A stretch of DNA of 64,000 nt from CAZTDD01 sp964612675 (GTDB lineage Bacteria > Hinthialibacterota > Hinthialibacteria > Hinthialibacterales > JAKPRU01), in contig CAZTDD010000009.1 of the NCBI GenBank assembly GCA_964612675.1, forward strand, positions 39,086 to 103,085, given 5' to 3'. Shown here in pieces: positions 1 through 8,497 of this stretch; the stretch's first letter is position 1; every line of letters begins with the position of its first letter. The notes beneath the pieces were generated by a model. That model did not search any database, was not told the DNA's origin, and saw nothing but the letters and a program-made list of their open reading frames with translations. Position numbers and translations under genes: made by a program.

Positions 1-459
1 TCCGCCTTGGTTGCGCAAATCTTGATGTTGCTCGCCACTTTCGTGTTTCTGGTCAGCAACGGTCACCAAGTGGTGTTACTGAGCCTTGCGGACACATTTC
101 GTTATGTCCCTCCCGGTGGACTTGCGGGTATAGCGGAACTGGGCGATGCCAGCAGGTCTGCGATTCAGCCCATGGCGGGCGTGAAAGAGGCTCCGGGTTT
201 TTTCGACTTCGCGATTCAATTATCCGGCCCGCTGGTGGTGGCGTTGATCACGACCACTCTCGCGGAAGCCGTTATGGCGAAAATGGTCCCGCAAGTGAAC
301 ATCATGGTGCTTGGGTTTGCCATTCGAATCATTTTGGGGTTGTTCATGATGGTTCTTGTGATACCGGTCAGCTGCTGGCTTATCCGGCTGCATATCATGC
401 AATATCCCGTTTGGGCTCGAACCATGACGACGTGGCTCGGGGCCGAGCCCATAACCTAA
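1..459 (+). CDS. fliR: Flagellar export protein FliR, 3' part (truncated by window edge)
   Basis: The frame is open from the first base, so the true start lies outside the window; about 152 C-terminal residues remain. They are strongly hydrophobic, with segments near the beginning (ILMLLATFVFLVSN) and further on (GPLVVALITTTLAEAVMAKM, IMVLGFAIRIILGLFMMVLV) that match the usual C-terminal membrane helices of FliR. FliR belongs to the inner-membrane gate of the flagellar type III export apparatus with FliP, FliQ and FlhB. The gene ends in TAA and flhB begins 16 bases later, the classical fliR-flhB order, so one operon is likely. The family call rests on hydrophobic pattern plus neighbours; it is firm because FlhB and FlhA follow directly. 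Confidence 0.9.
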   Translation, partial: SALVAQILMLLATFVFLVSNGHQVVLLSLADTFRYVPPGGLAGIAELGDASRSAIQPMAGVKEAPGFFDFAIQLSGPLVVALITTTLAEAVMAKMVPQVNIMVLGFAIRIILGLFMMVLVIPVSCWLIRLHIMQYPVWARTMTTWLGAEPIT

Positions 460-474
460 GAAACGAGGTCCAGG

Positions 475-1587
475 ATGGGGGACACGGAAAGCGGACAGGA
501 AAAAACGGAACCCGCGACGCCTCGGCGTCGCCAGCAAGCCCGCGAAAAGGGGCAGGTGCCCAAAAGCCAGGAGGCGAATTCCGCCCTGTTGCTTTTGGCT
601 GCGCTGATTCTTTTTTATTTCTATGCGGAAGATTTCTACGTCGGACTATCTTTGCTTTTCCAACAGTACATCGCGAACGCCCATGATTACTCGGTCACCA
701 TCGACAGTTTCCCTCTGATTGCGATGTCGATCGGCGGCCAGATTTTCGATCTTGTGTGGCCGTTTGCCTTGACGTTTATAGTCGTCGCGATTGCGACCAA
801 TCTGATGCAAGTCGGATTTCTGTTCAGCGGTCAGTCGCTGGTCCCCAAGTTCAATAAACTGAATCCTGCCAATGGTATCAAGCGCATCTTCTCGCTCCGG
901 GGCGTGATGGATACAACCAAGGCGCTCGCCAAAATGGTTGTTGTCCTGCCGGTCATGTTCCACGCCATATATCAAGAGATCCCCATTCTGCTCACTCTGA
1001 ACCGTCAACCGGTGGAAAACATCCTGATCGAAATGGGACTTCTTTCCTATCGCATGGTTTTCCGAGGTCTGTTAATTCTTCTTTTATTGGCGATCCTGGA
1101 TTACATCTACCAGCGTTACGACAACGAACAGCAAATGAAAATGACCAAACAAGAGGTCAAAGAGGAGATGAAGCAGACGCAGGGAGATCCGCAAATCCGT
1201 TCGCGGATTCGCTCGATCCAACGCGATATGGCACGCCGCCGAATGATGGCCGCGGTGCCGGAAGCGGAGGTTGTTGTAACGAATCCCACGGAGTATGCCG
1301 TGGCGCTTTCGTATAAGAGCGGGATGATGGCGGCTCCGCAGGTTGTTGCGAAAGGACGCGGGTATGTTGCGCGTCAGATTAAGGAAATCGCTCGCGAGCA
1401 CAATATCCCTTTCTACGAGGACCGGTTGCTTGCGAGAACCTTGTACAAACTGGACCTTGGTTCGTATATCCCACCCGAGCTTTATGCGGCTGTCGCTGAA
1501 GTGCTGGCGTGGGTGAATCACATGACCGGTCGTTACCAAAGTGTGATCGATGAAGCGGCCCGGGAACGAATGAAAAAGGCTGGTTGA
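475..1587 (+). CDS. flhB: Flagellar export gate protein FlhB with variant NPTE cleavage site
   Basis: 370 residues, normal FlhB length. A charged N-terminal tail (SGQEKTEPATPRRRQQAREK) precedes four hydrophobic segments (about 38-225), followed by a basic linker and the cytoplasmic domain. FlhB switches export specificity from rod/hook to filament proteins after self-cleavage between Asn and Pro of an NPTH loop. Here the loop is N270-P271-T272-E273, so the scissile Asn-Pro is kept but the His is Glu. The rest of the domain is typical (YAVAL, VAKGRG, PFYEDRLLARTLY). The ATG follows a GAGG-containing leader shortly after fliR; flhA starts 43 bases after the stop. Function is secure; the effect of the His-to-Glu change is not known from sequence. 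Confidence 0.97.
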   Translation: MGDTESGQEKTEPATPRRRQQAREKGQVPKSQEANSALLLLAALILFYFYAEDFYVGLSLLFQQYIANAHDYSVTIDSFPLIAMSIGGQIFDLVWPFALTFIVVAIATNLMQVGFLFSGQSLVPKFNKLNPANGIKRIFSLRGVMDTTKALAKMVVVLPVMFHAIYQEIPILLTLNRQPVENILIEMGLLSYRMVFRGLLILLLLAILDYIYQRYDNEQQMKMTKQEVKEEMKQTQGDPQIRSRIRSIQRDMARRRMMAAVPEAEVVVTNPTEYAVALSYKSGMMAAPQVVAKGRGYVARQIKEIAREHNIPFYEDRLLARTLYKLDLGSYIPPELYAAVAEVLAWVNHMTGRYQSVIDEAARERMKKAG

Positions 1588-1630
1588 GTGGGATCTACGT
1601 TTCCCGACGTAGATCCGAGGAAAGCAAGAA

Positions 1631-3787
1631 ATGGCGGACGTGACCGGACTAAGAAATCTTGCCGGACGGCTCAGTGGGCCGCAGTTGGCCAACATACTGA
1701 CCGCCGCAGGTTTTGTCGCCATCCTTGGCATCATGCTGGGATCGGTGCCGCCGAATATCCTCTCTTTCTTGCTTGTGCTCGACATCGCCTTTGCTCTCTT
1801 GATTTTGATGCTCGGCATTTACATGGAGAAACCGCTGGATTTTTCCACTTTTCCGACGGTTCTGCTGATCATGACTTTCTTTCGCCTGTCGCTGAACGTG
1901 GCTTCCACGAAATTGATCTTGAGTCCGGGACAGGTGGGTGCCGGGCTGGAAAAAGCCGGATCCGTGATCGAGTTCTTCGGCGAGGTTGTTGCGGGGGGAA
2001 ACGCAGTCGTCGGATTCGTTGTTTTTCTGATACTGGTCCTTATTCAATTCATTGTGATCACGAAAGGTTCAGGGCGAATTGCCGAGGTCGCCGCGCGTTT
2101 TACCTTGGACGCGATGCCCGGTAAGCAAATGGCGATCGATGCGGACTTGAACTCCGGCCTGATTACCGAGGCGGAGGCCCGCAAGCGACGGTCGGAGATC
2201 TCGCGCGAAGCGGATTTTTACGGCGCGATGGACGGTGCGAGCAAATTCGTTCGGGGCGATGCGATCGCGGGGATCATCATTACAATTATCAACATTGTGG
2301 GCGGTATTCTGGTTGGATTCTTCCAGGAGAATCTCTTATTCGCGGAAGTCCTTCGACGCTACACGATACTCACCATCGGCGACGGTCTGGTCAGTCAGAT
2401 ACCCGCTCTTCTAATCTCCACTTCTGCAGGTGTTGTGGTTACACGGGCCGCCTCCGAGGAGACGTTGGGAGGCAATCTATCCCAACAGATTTTTGCGCGT
2501 CCTGAGGCTATGTATTCAGCGGCAACCGCATTGGCACTCGTGTCGGTTCTTGGGGCCATTGTGGCGCCGAATGTGGCGTTTCCTTTCTTGCTCGTCTCGC
2601 TGTTGATTGGTGGAGCCGCTTATCTGCGGCGCCGCATGGACGAAGCCGAGAAGACTCGCGCGGAAGAGGAAATACGCCGCGAAGAAGAGGAAGCTCCTCC
2701 CGAGCCGGAAAATGTCGAGAGCCTTCTGGAAGTCGATCCGATGGAAATCGAAATCGGCTATACCCTGATTCCCGTTGTGGATCAGCAACAGGGAGGCGAT
2801 CTGCTGAACCGGGTGTCGGTGATCCGGCGGCAAACCGCCGTGGAACTGGGGATCGTGGTACCTCCGATCCGCATCCGCGACAACATGCAGCTACCTCCGC
2901 GCGTCTATGTGATTCGGATTCGTGGCAATGAAGTCGCTCGGGGCGAACTAAGGCCCGACCGGCTGCTGGCGATGCATCCCTCCGGTCAGGAGACGGAAGA
3001 AGATGTTCCCGGCATCAAGACGAAGGAACCGGCTTTTGGACTCCCGGCGAAATGGATCGAACGTTCGGACCAATCGCAAGCCGAGATGGCCGGCTACCAG
3101 GTCATTGAACCTGCCGCTGTTTTAGCGACCCACCTGACCGAGGTGATCCGAAACAACGCCCACGAGATTCTCGGCCGACAGGAAGTTCAGCAACTTATTG
3201 ACAACCTCAGAGAACGGAACGCGGTCCTCGTTCAGGACGTCCTTGAGACAACCGGTGTGAAGATCGGAGTGATCCAGAAAGTCCTGCAGAACTTGCTCCA
3301 CGAACGGGTTCCCGTACGGAATCTGGAGATCATCCTCGAGACCATATCCGATAACGCCGAAGCCACGCAGCACAATCCGGATGCGCTCAGCGAGTATTGC
3401 CGGATGGCGTTGGCTCGAACAATTACACAAGCGTATGTGGATGAAGAGGGAAATCTCCCCGTCATTAATCTGGACCCGAGAATCGAGTCGAAGATTCTCG
3501 ATGCGCTACAGAAGGGCGGACCGGCGGGTATTATGGCGGTCGATCCGACGTACAGCGAGCAGCTGTTTGCGGCGATGTATACCGAAGCGGACCGGGTTTC
3601 CAGCCAGGGACTGCATCCCGTGGTGATTTGCTCCCCGCAGATTCGGGCGCATTTGCGCCGTCTCTATGAAAAACGCATCCCCGGACTGGTCGTTCTGTCA
3701 TTCAATGAAGTCGCACCCGACGTCAATCTGAGGCGCGTAGGCACAGTCCAACTGGAGGGCAGCCCACAACAGGCGCCCGCTAGATAG
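1631..3787 (+). CDS. flhA: Flagellar export protein FlhA
   Basis: 718 residues, within the usual FlhA range. The N-terminal half (about 15-330) holds eight or so membrane segments with family motifs: FFRLSLNVASTKLILS after the second helices, the FHIPEP-type cytoplasmic loop rich in charged residues (KQMAIDADLNSGLITEAEA), and GDAIAGIIITIINIVGG. The C-terminal half (about 350-718) is the soluble domain that docks export chaperones and substrates, with an acidic linker (EEEIRREEEEAPPEPE). FlhA forms the nonameric ring of the export gate and uses proton motive force. The ATG at 1631 has GAGGAAAG upstream. Gene order flhB-flhA-flhF-flhG is common. Nothing looks broken. Confidence 0.98.
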   Translation: MADVTGLRNLAGRLSGPQLANILTAAGFVAILGIMLGSVPPNILSFLLVLDIAFALLILMLGIYMEKPLDFSTFPTVLLIMTFFRLSLNVASTKLILSPGQVGAGLEKAGSVIEFFGEVVAGGNAVVGFVVFLILVLIQFIVITKGSGRIAEVAARFTLDAMPGKQMAIDADLNSGLITEAEARKRRSEISREADFYGAMDGASKFVRGDAIAGIIITIINIVGGILVGFFQENLLFAEVLRRYTILTIGDGLVSQIPALLISTSAGVVVTRAASEETLGGNLSQQIFARPEAMYSAATALALVSVLGAIVAPNVAFPFLLVSLLIGGAAYLRRRMDEAEKTRAEEEIRREEEEAPPEPENVESLLEVDPMEIEIGYTLIPVVDQQQGGDLLNRVSVIRRQTAVELGIVVPPIRIRDNMQLPPRVYVIRIRGNEVARGELRPDRLLAMHPSGQETEEDVPGIKTKEPAFGLPAKWIERSDQSQAEMAGYQVIEPAAVLATHLTEVIRNNAHEILGRQEVQQLIDNLRERNAVLVQDVLETTGVKIGVIQKVLQNLLHERVPVRNLEIILETISDNAEATQHNPDALSEYCRMALARTITQAYVDEEGNLPVINLDPRIESKILDALQKGGPAGIMAVDPTYSEQLFAAMYTEADRVSSQGLHPVVICSPQIRAHLRRLYEKRIPGLVVLSFNEVAPDVNLRRVGTVQLEGSPQQAPAR

Positions 3788-3799
3788 AAAGAGATTCAA

Positions 3800-3822
3800 T
3801 CCTCGGAACGATTCTCCGAGGA
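3800..3822 (+). other. Small hairpin between flhA and flhF
   Basis: TCCTCGG (3800-3806) and CCGAGGA (3816-3822) form a perfect 7-bp stem with a 9-nt loop in the gap between flhA and flhF. There is no T-run after it, so it is not a convincing terminator; it could slow polymerase or protect mRNA. Function unknown. Confidence 0.3.
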
Positions 3823-3858
3823 GAACCGAGAGCAGGTGAAGAAAGGTAGGGATCGATC

Positions 3859-5307
3859 GTGCGAGTGAAGAAATTTACCGCTGCGACTGTTAAAGAGGCG
3901 ATGCGCCGGGTCAAGGAAGAACTAGGAGAGGACGCGGTCATCGTTCAAACGCGTGAGCACAAGAAACCGATCCTGGGGTTGTTCGGCCGGTCCTACGTGG
4001 AAGTGACCGCGGGAACGGGAATCCAGACTTCGAAGCGATCCGAGGAAAGACAGACTCCTCCCGCCGCCAATCCGCTGCTGCCAAAACCTCCGAGCGACGA
4101 AATGCCGGTGGACCGAGTGGAACTCTCTTCCGCTGCTTCTCAGAAGGGATCCGTATCCTCGCCTGCGACGCCGAAAAGCGATCCGGGAAAGGCCGCTTCG
4201 CTGGCCTCGCCGCAGCTCAAGGCTCTCGCCGAGTCTGTGCTCGCAAAACAGGGCAAAGCCATACAGCCGCAGTCAGACGAACAGATCCGACAAGACGCAC
4301 AAGACGCGTCGTATTCGTTGGATAAACGGCTCGCATCGCTCGAAGAGCAGATGATCCGGCTGACAGGTCTGATCGAAAATGCCACCGTTGGACACGAACT
4401 TTCCGTATCGCCCAACGGGGCAAGGCTCGACGATCCCGATCCGTGGAGAGTCCATCTGAAATCCCGTGAAGTCGATGACTCGCTGATCGAAGAGATTCTC
4501 TCTTCTCTGCCGTCGCCTACAACTCGCGCCGCCCTTCGCGAGGAACTTGTCGCCCGTCTTCCTGTGACAGGCCAAATAGAAATCGACAATGAGAAAGCCG
4601 GTCCGAAAGTTGTGATGCTTGTGGGGCCTACAGGAGTCGGGAAAACGACGACATTAGCAAAGATCGCGCCTCGCTTCACTCATCTGTATCAAGGAGGCCA
4701 GAAGAAGGTTGTGTTCATGACGGCCGATCTGTTTCGTATAGCCGCAGTGGAGCAGCTCCAGAAATACAGCGAGATTCTCCGCGTACCGCTTGAAGTCGTA
4801 TATACCCCGGAAGAGGCCTCCGCTGTAATCGAGCGACATCAGGATGCCGACTTGATTCTTATCGATACCGGGGGAACCGGTCAACGAAATGAAACTCAGG
4901 TGTCGAATCTGGCCGCAATCGCCCAGGCATGCAAGCCGCTCGAGGTGCACCTCGTCTTGTCTTCGACCACCAAAAGCTCCGATTTGAAGGACATTATCGA
5001 GTGTTTCGCCGAGTTGGAACCGCAGCGACTGTTATTTACAAAACTCGATGAATCCACGGCTTATGGAAATATCCTTAATGCTGTTTCTGAATCAAAATTG
5101 CCCGTGTCCTATCTAACAACAGGCCAAATGGTGCCCGAGGATATCGAGGTGGCAGACTCGGAACGATTGGCGGATCTTCTGCTCGACCGGTCCGAGGACG
5201 AGGGGTTTAAGTTCACGGATCTCACGGAAGGCGCGGAACGCGTAGGCCGTTCCGAGGATCAACAGGCCGAACATGCCAGCATGGTAGGAGGGAAAGACCA
5301 TGCCTAA
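3859..5307 (+). CDS. flhF: Flagellar placement GTPase FlhF
   Basis: 482 residues starting at GTG. The N-terminus (MRVKKFTAATVKEAMRRVKEELGEDAVIV) is typical of FlhF. A poorly conserved, Ser/Pro-rich middle (about 60-170) precedes the SRP-type NG domain (about 200-460) with the P-loop GPTGVGKTTTLAKIA near residue 254, MTADLFRIAAVEQL, and the guanine-specificity motif TKLD near 396. The G3 motif reads DTGGTGQRNE instead of the usual DTAGR, a deviation at a nucleotide-contact segment. FlhF sets the position and number of flagella at the pole with FlhG. Its last codons overlap the flhG start by 8 bases, suggesting translational coupling. Confidence 0.95.
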   Translation: MRVKKFTAATVKEAMRRVKEELGEDAVIVQTREHKKPILGLFGRSYVEVTAGTGIQTSKRSEERQTPPAANPLLPKPPSDEMPVDRVELSSAASQKGSVSSPATPKSDPGKAASLASPQLKALAESVLAKQGKAIQPQSDEQIRQDAQDASYSLDKRLASLEEQMIRLTGLIENATVGHELSVSPNGARLDDPDPWRVHLKSREVDDSLIEEILSSLPSPTTRAALREELVARLPVTGQIEIDNEKAGPKVVMLVGPTGVGKTTTLAKIAPRFTHLYQGGQKKVVFMTADLFRIAAVEQLQKYSEILRVPLEVVYTPEEASAVIERHQDADLILIDTGGTGQRNETQVSNLAAIAQACKPLEVHLVLSSTTKSSDLKDIIECFAELEPQRLLFTKLDESTAYGNILNAVSESKLPVSYLTTGQMVPEDIEVADSERLADLLLDRSEDEGFKFTDLTEGAERVGRSEDQQAEHASMVGGKDHA

Positions 5308-6430
5308 TCACGTTCCCGACCAGGCGGAAGGTCTCCGCAAGCTCATTGAAGCCGGGGGCAGCAGCGAAGGTGGCGACCAGACCTCAATCGCTATCGAGGA
5401 AATGGACTCTGCACCGGAAGAGGTGATTCAGGCTCTTACGCCTGCAGACGAGTTACCAACGGAGGAAGAAACCGACCACGAAGAACCGGTTGTGGCAAAC
5501 ATCCCTGCGATAGAACCTGAATTCCAACGCCCTTCGGCGGTCATAACCGTGTCACCTCCGGCACCCAAGCCCGAACCGCTTCCAAGGGGAAGAGAGCGCC
5601 TGCCGGTCTGTTCTCAAACCAAGGTAATTGCGGTAACGAGTGGAAAGGGAGGCGTAGGCAAGACGAATCTTGTTTGCAATATCGCTTTGGCGCTGGCGCA
5701 AATGGGACGGCGCGTAGCCGTCTTCGATGCCGATCTCTCTCTCGCGAATATCGACGTTCTCCTCGGCATTTCTCCCCGGTACAACTTATCCCACGTCATT
5801 TCCGGAGAAAAGACACTCAAAGAGATTCTGGTTACCGGACCCGAGGGGATTTTAATCGTTCCGGGCGGGTCAGGTATCGAGGAACTGGCAAATCTGGAAA
5901 CCGACGAATTGGAATGCCTTCTCGACTCTTTCGCAGAACTGGACGGTGAGTGTGATGTACTTCTGCTGGATACCGCCGCCGGGATCAGCCATTCTGTCCT
6001 CAGTTTCTTGATTGCCGCCGATCAGGTTTTGGTGATCACCACTCCGGAACCGACTGCGTACACAGATGCCTATGCTGTAATCAAGGTGCTTACGCAGCAC
6101 GCTCCCGATAAACGTGTGGGGGTAGCGGTGAATATGGCGCGGAATCACCGAGAAGGAGGCGATGTGATTCGTCTCATGCTCCAGATCTGTCGGACTATGC
6201 TTCGAGTGGGATTTGATAACATGGGGAGTATCCCGCGGGATTTGGACATGTTGCAGGCTGTCCGGGATCAGCGTCCGCTGCTTCTCCATAGTCCATACAG
6301 CCCGGCTGCAAAGCAGATTCGACGTCTGGCTTGTGCTTTGGTCCAGACGGGGCAACAGGGCAGAACGTCCGGCGGGATACGCGGATTCATGAACCGGCTT
6401 TTGGGCCGTGTTCGTGCACCGGCTGCATAG
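5300..6430 (+). CDS. flhG: Flagellar number regulator FlhG (MinD/ParA-type ATPase)
   Basis: 376 residues. Near the N-terminus is a DQA motif (DQAEGLRKL, residues 6-14), which in FlhG proteins stimulates the FlhF GTPase. A long acidic linker (about 20-100) follows, then the deviant Walker A SGKGGVGKT near residue 114, the VFDADLSLANIDVLLG strand, and the DTAAGIS switch region. The C-terminal tail is basic (MNRLLGRVRAPAA), suited to membrane contact. FlhG antagonises FlhF to limit flagellar number. The ATG lies inside the end of flhF behind GGAGGGAAAGACC, which gives a strong ribosome site. The acidic insert before the ATPase domain is longer than usual. Confidence 0.95.
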   Translation: MPNHVPDQAEGLRKLIEAGGSSEGGDQTSIAIEEMDSAPEEVIQALTPADELPTEEETDHEEPVVANIPAIEPEFQRPSAVITVSPPAPKPEPLPRGRERLPVCSQTKVIAVTSGKGGVGKTNLVCNIALALAQMGRRVAVFDADLSLANIDVLLGISPRYNLSHVISGEKTLKEILVTGPEGILIVPGGSGIEELANLETDELECLLDSFAELDGECDVLLLDTAAGISHSVLSFLIAADQVLVITTPEPTAYTDAYAVIKVLTQHAPDKRVGVAVNMARNHREGGDVIRLMLQICRTMLRVGFDNMGSIPRDLDMLQAVRDQRPLLLHSPYSPAAKQIRRLACALVQTGQQGRTSGGIRGFMNRLLGRVRAPAA

Positions 6431-6520
6431 CCGCATTGTAGGATTGATAGGGGTCTGATAATCTATATACCTGCTGGAGAAGTCGATAGATGGCTGTCTT
6501 CGGCCGAACGGTGAGCAGCG

Positions 6521-7015
6521 ATGGATAAACGCCGACTGTATGAGGATATCTCCACAATTAAGAAACGTTTGTTTGCCCTCACGGCGTTTGCTGGATTCTC
6601 CACGGTCGCTGCTGCTACTATCTTTGGAAAAGGGTTTGACTTTTTTGCACTTTTTGTGAACAGTGTTGTAGCATTGTTGGTCTTCGGGGGTCTTGGGTTC
6701 GCCATTGGTTCTTTGTATGAACGGCTGATCGAAGACCCGTTGATTGAATCCTACAGGGAAGAAGAACGAGGAAGGATTCGAGCTTTACAGCAAGGCGAAC
6801 CGGAGACACTTGAGATGGAGGTTCCTGTATCTGAGTTGAAGCCGGGAATGTCTGTATGTCAGCAAGTGAATAGTGCGGAGGGGGCTCTCCTGGTGAGGCC
6901 CGGCGCAGTGCTTACGGACCGTCTGATCAAGACACTGCGAGATAACGGAATTGATAAGGTTGTAGTGAAGGCGCAGAGATCCCCGCAACAGGAGTCGGAA
7001 TACGTTCCTCTCTAA
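6521..7015 (+). CDS. Two-helix membrane protein with HD-GYP-type N-terminal module
   Basis: 164 residues. Two hydrophobic segments (about 17-33 and 40-65) form a hairpin in the membrane. After a charged stretch (SYREEERGRIRALQQGE) comes a small soluble module: VPVSELKPGMSVCQQV, LLVRPGAVLTDRLIKTLRDNGIDKVVV. That pattern (pGM..., G.lLl..G..Lt...i..L...gi) matches the short domain that precedes HD-GYP domains in cyclic-di-GMP phosphodiesterases, but no HD-GYP domain follows. The gene sits between flhG and the flagellar sigma factor on the same strand, so a role in motility control is plausible. The ATG follows GTGAGCAGCG. No specific function can be assigned. Confidence 0.7.
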   Translation: MDKRRLYEDISTIKKRLFALTAFAGFSTVAAATIFGKGFDFFALFVNSVVALLVFGGLGFAIGSLYERLIEDPLIESYREEERGRIRALQQGEPETLEMEVPVSELKPGMSVCQQVNSAEGALLVRPGAVLTDRLIKTLRDNGIDKVVVKAQRSPQQESEYVPL

Positions 7016-7057
7016 GTCTAGAGTCGAACGCAAAACCACACTCAGTGAACATTCGTG

Positions 7058-7867
7058 ATGCGATTACCAACGAACCAAAGAGAGATCGGCGCAGAAGAGG
7101 AACTCGAGCTCTGGCTTGCCTTCAAGAATGAAGGTTCCCAAGATGCGCGCGAGGTGCTGGCGAATAAATATATTCACCTGGTGAAGTATGTCATCAACCG
7201 CCTGATGTCCTCGTCGCACATCGAGAGCGAAGTGCTCGACTATGACGATCTGTTTTCCTGCGGAGTGATGGGCCTGTTGGCGGCGCTGGATGGTTTTGAT
7301 TTGTCGCGGGAGGTGAAGTTTGTGACTTACGCGATTCCACGAATTCGTGGGTCGATCATCGACGAGCTGCGGTCCGTCGACTGGATACCGCGCTCTCTTC
7401 GCCAGCGTGTGAATCAACTGCAGGCCACGTTCCAGGAGATCGAACAACAGAACCAGCGTCCAGCGTCTGAAAAAGAAGTCGCGGAAAAACTGGGGTTGGA
7501 TACCGAGGCCCTCAATGGATTGCTTCAGGACGCCAGCCGGGCGGCCTTGTTATCGCTGGACGAGATCCTGCGGATCTCCGACGACAGTACAACCACACGC
7601 GGCGAAGTGACCGCCGCTTCCGACACCGACGATCCCCGACGCCAGATCCAAAAAGAGCAAATCGTCGAGATCCTCACAATGGCTATCGAGAACCTCCCCG
7701 AGAAAGAACGTTTGGTTGTGATCATGTATTACAACGAAGAACTGACCCTTCGGGAAATCGGCGAGGTTCTTGGCGTGACCGAATCGCGTATCTGTCAGCT
7801 GCATACCAAAGCGATGATGCGGTTGCGCGGTAGACTGGCAAGCGTCAAGCACGACTTACTTGTATAA
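7058..7867 (+). CDS. fliA: RNA polymerase sigma factor of the FliA/WhiG (sigma-28) family
   Basis: 269 residues from the ATG at 7058 (a GTG directly before it is an alternative). Region 2 carries DLFSCGVMGLLAALDGFD and KFVTYAIPRIRGSIIDELR, the FliA/WhiG signature, followed by DWIPRSLRQRVNQL. Region 3 spans about 115-180, and region 4 has LPEKERLVVIMYYNEELTL and a helix-turn-helix GEVLGVTESRICQL. This factor directs late flagellar gene transcription, usually under FlgM control; no FlgM is visible here. It lies 42 bases after the membrane protein gene. The ribosome site is weak, so exact start is uncertain. Confidence 0.95.
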   Translation: MRLPTNQREIGAEEELELWLAFKNEGSQDAREVLANKYIHLVKYVINRLMSSSHIESEVLDYDDLFSCGVMGLLAALDGFDLSREVKFVTYAIPRIRGSIIDELRSVDWIPRSLRQRVNQLQATFQEIEQQNQRPASEKEVAEKLGLDTEALNGLLQDASRAALLSLDEILRISDDSTTTRGEVTAASDTDDPRRQIQKEQIVEILTMAIENLPEKERLVVIMYYNEELTLREIGEVLGVTESRICQLHTKAMMRLRGRLASVKHDLLV

Positions 7868-7875
7868 AAAAGGGG

Positions 7876-7905
7876 TTGGTGTTCCCCCGAATTCTGTTGT
7901 ATACT
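7876..7905 (+). promoter_or_regulatory. Possible promoter before the 7945 gene
   Basis: TTGGTG (7876-7881), an 18-base spacer and TATACT (7900-7905) resemble a sigma-70 promoter. It lies just after the sigma-factor stop and about 40 bases before the next start. No sigma-28 box was recognised. Weak evidence. Confidence 0.35.
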
Positions 7906-7944
7906 GTGTAGCGACTGGTGCACTCACCACGCAGGAGCGGTCCG

Positions 7945-8268
7945 ATGAGACTGGCCGATTTTCAGACACCTCTCGCCAACGCAACCCACGTCCAATTCCA
8001 GCAGGAGGCCGGACATCAGGCGGAACGCGCTCAGCCGGTGCATTTGGCCCAGGCCCAGATCCAAGAGGATAGGGAAGAAGCCACCACCGTTCAAACCATG
8101 GAAGAGGATGAGGAAGCCGCTCATATCCGGGAAGAGGAAGAGCGTAGACAAGACCAGCGCCGCCGTCGCCGCCGTGCTCCCAACGAAGGCCGTCCACCCG
8201 TTCCCACTCAAGAGGAAAAAGCGCCGAGCGACGGTATCCACGGACTCCATTTCGACGCGCGGGCGTGA
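7945..8268 (+). CDS. Small highly charged protein of unknown function in the flagellar locus
   Basis: 107 residues, starting at the ATG behind GCAGGAGCGGTCCG, which fixes the start. The protein has no membrane segment or signal. It is rich in Gln and Glu in the middle (QIQEDREEATTVQTMEEDEE), then has a basic block (RRQDQRRRRRRAP), and ends in PSDGIHGLHFDARA. It is probably a disordered or coiled-coil binding protein. The last 22 codons occur again, with changes, at 10271-10340, so this end has been duplicated. Its position between the sigma factor and a long coiled-coil protein suggests a motility link, but the family is not recognised. Confidence 0.6.
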   Translation: MRLADFQTPLANATHVQFQQEAGHQAERAQPVHLAQAQIQEDREEATTVQTMEEDEEAAHIREEEERRQDQRRRRRRAPNEGRPPVPTQEEKAPSDGIHGLHFDARA

Positions 8269-8334
8269 TCCCCATCCCCGGGCTGACATCCGCCAAAAGG
8301 ATCTGTTCTACTATGAGCGAGCGACTTGTACCTA

Positions 8335-8362
8335 TTGACAGATGAGGAGGGCCTCCTAGACT
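8335..8362 (+). promoter_or_regulatory. Promoter with internal palindrome before the 8498 gene
   Basis: TTGACA (8335-8340), a 16-base spacer and TAGACT (8357-8362) form a good sigma-70-like promoter. The spacer contains the perfect palindrome AGGAGG-g-CCTCCT (8345-8357), which touches the -10 box and could be an operator. It lies about 135 bases ahead of the 8498 start. Confidence 0.45.
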
Positions 8363-8497
8363 ATTGATGAGGGGCATCCGACATATTTTCCGTGAGTCTG
8401 TACCCCAATCGGTTTCAAGCCCCCGCCATAATTGCATGGGTTCAGTTGTTGCTGTTTGATTTCATGTAACCAGACTTGGAGTGACGAGGGGACTCGA

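Noticed and set aside
7858..8437. Long minus-strand open frame opposite the 7945 gene
   Set aside because: It is an antisense shadow with no ribosome site; the plus-strand gene has a good one and a duplicated end.
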